NCBI GenBank assembly: GCA_050695215.1
Contig: JBOGSD010000131.1
Location: 1-12,572 of the forward strand
Length of the DNA: 12,572 nucleotides
DNA from: JACQGZ01 sp050695215
GTDB lineage: Bacteria; Sysuimicrobiota; Sysuimicrobiia; Sysuimicrobiales; Humicultoraceae
Reading direction: 5' to 3'
This document shows, one piece after another, positions 12,364 to 12,572 of this stretch (its first letter is position 1; every line of letters begins with the position of its first letter). The notes below the pieces were generated by a model. It did not search any database and was not told the DNA's origin. It saw only the letters and a list, made by a program, of their open reading frames with translations. The position numbers and the translations under genes are program-made.

Positions 12364-12572
12364 GTGACACCCCCGAAATTCGAAATCGGCGTGTTTCGTC
12401 CCAATCGCCCAGGCGTCCGCAAGGTGCTGGGAGACCTCGAGGCTGAGATCATGGAGCTCGCCTGGGCGCGTCCTGCCGGAGGGATGAAGGTCCGCGAGGT
12501 GTTTGAGACTCTCTACCCGCGGCGGCGACTCGCGTACACCACGGTCATGACCACCATGACTCGGCTCGCCAA
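12364..12572 (+). CDS. BlaI/MecI/CopY-family transcriptional repressor, 3' end outside window
   Basis: The first 69 residues of a winged-helix repressor, cut by the window edge. LGDLEAEIMELAWARPAG (22-39), then VREVFETLYPRR and LAYTTVMTTMTRLA, are the characteristic N-terminal DNA-binding domain; the YTTVMTTMTRL segment is the recognition helix. The family homodimer represses its own and neighbouring genes and is released by proteolysis (BlaI, MecI) or by copper (CopY). The dimerisation/effector part lies outside the window. The start is GTG 12364, with a modest AGGGCGAG upstream; no ATG in frame fits better. Position 13 bp after the propeller gene suggests autoregulation through the palindrome at 11311. 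Confidence 0.9.
   Translation, partial: MTPPKFEIGVFRPNRPGVRKVLGDLEAEIMELAWARPAGGMKVREVFETLYPRRRLAYTTVMTTMTRLA

Noticed and set aside
1..12572. CRISPR array, tRNA, rRNA, insertion sequence or attachment site
   Set aside because: Reading through, I found no regularly spaced direct repeats, no cloverleaf candidates, no transposase motifs and no flanking direct repeats. A computed search could still find weak cases.

Overview
The window is GC-rich bacterial DNA, apparently chromosomal, densely packed with genes. No rRNA, tRNA, transposase, phage gene or CRISPR array is visible. The gene set (fused AccD-AccA carboxyltransferase, NMT1/SsuA-type ABC transporter, CaiB/BaiF transferase, Asp-box propeller protein, BlaI/CopY regulator) suggests an uncultured or environmental lineage of the Chloroflexota, Armatimonadota, CSP1-3 or Rokubacteria kind. 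That placement is a guess from gene types, not a measurement.

Layout. (1) 1-638, plus strand: a visibly less GC-rich stretch with a small putative antitoxin gene and a broken Doc/Fic toxin gene. The toxin has a frameshifting deletion and has also lost its catalytic His. (2) 641-6079, minus strand: a probable four-gene transcription unit reading right to left. In order these are a CaiB/BaiF CoA-transferase, a fused acetyl-CoA carboxylase carboxyltransferase (AccDA), an NCS2 uracil-type permease and a membrane-anchored SDH/ClpP-fold serine protease. (3) 6080-6146: a 67-bp divergent intergenic region holding a perfect 6-6-6 inverted repeat. (4) 6147-10209, plus strand: a CodA-like deaminase, then the permease, periplasmic binding protein and ATPase of one ABC importer. 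A 15+6 bp hairpin sits between the binding protein and the ATPase. (5) 10237-12572, two divergent units around an intergenic control region at 11278-11396. Leftward are a TlpA-like thioredoxin with a CXXXC rather than CXXC site and a Met-rich SHOCT protein translationally coupled to it. Rightward are a membrane-anchored six-Asp-box propeller protein and a BlaI/MecI/CopY repressor cut by the window edge.

How the parts may work together. Regions 2 and 4 carry two different kinds of nucleobase-type transporter (NCS2 and ABC) around a cytosine-deaminase-like enzyme. I infer uptake and deamination of a pyrimidine-like or other N-heterocyclic compound. In the deaminase, the residue matching the E. 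coli CodA specificity residue Asp314 is Ser, so the substrate need not be cytosine. Region 5 looks like a self-regulated module. A 17-bp palindrome (TACTAT-N5-ATAGTA) lies across both predicted divergent promoters, and the likely repressor is the BlaI-family gene of the rightward unit. The CXXXC thioredoxin-fold protein and the Met-rich envelope protein hint at copper or extracytoplasmic redox stress as its theme. This is the most interesting part of the window, but the metal link is inference.
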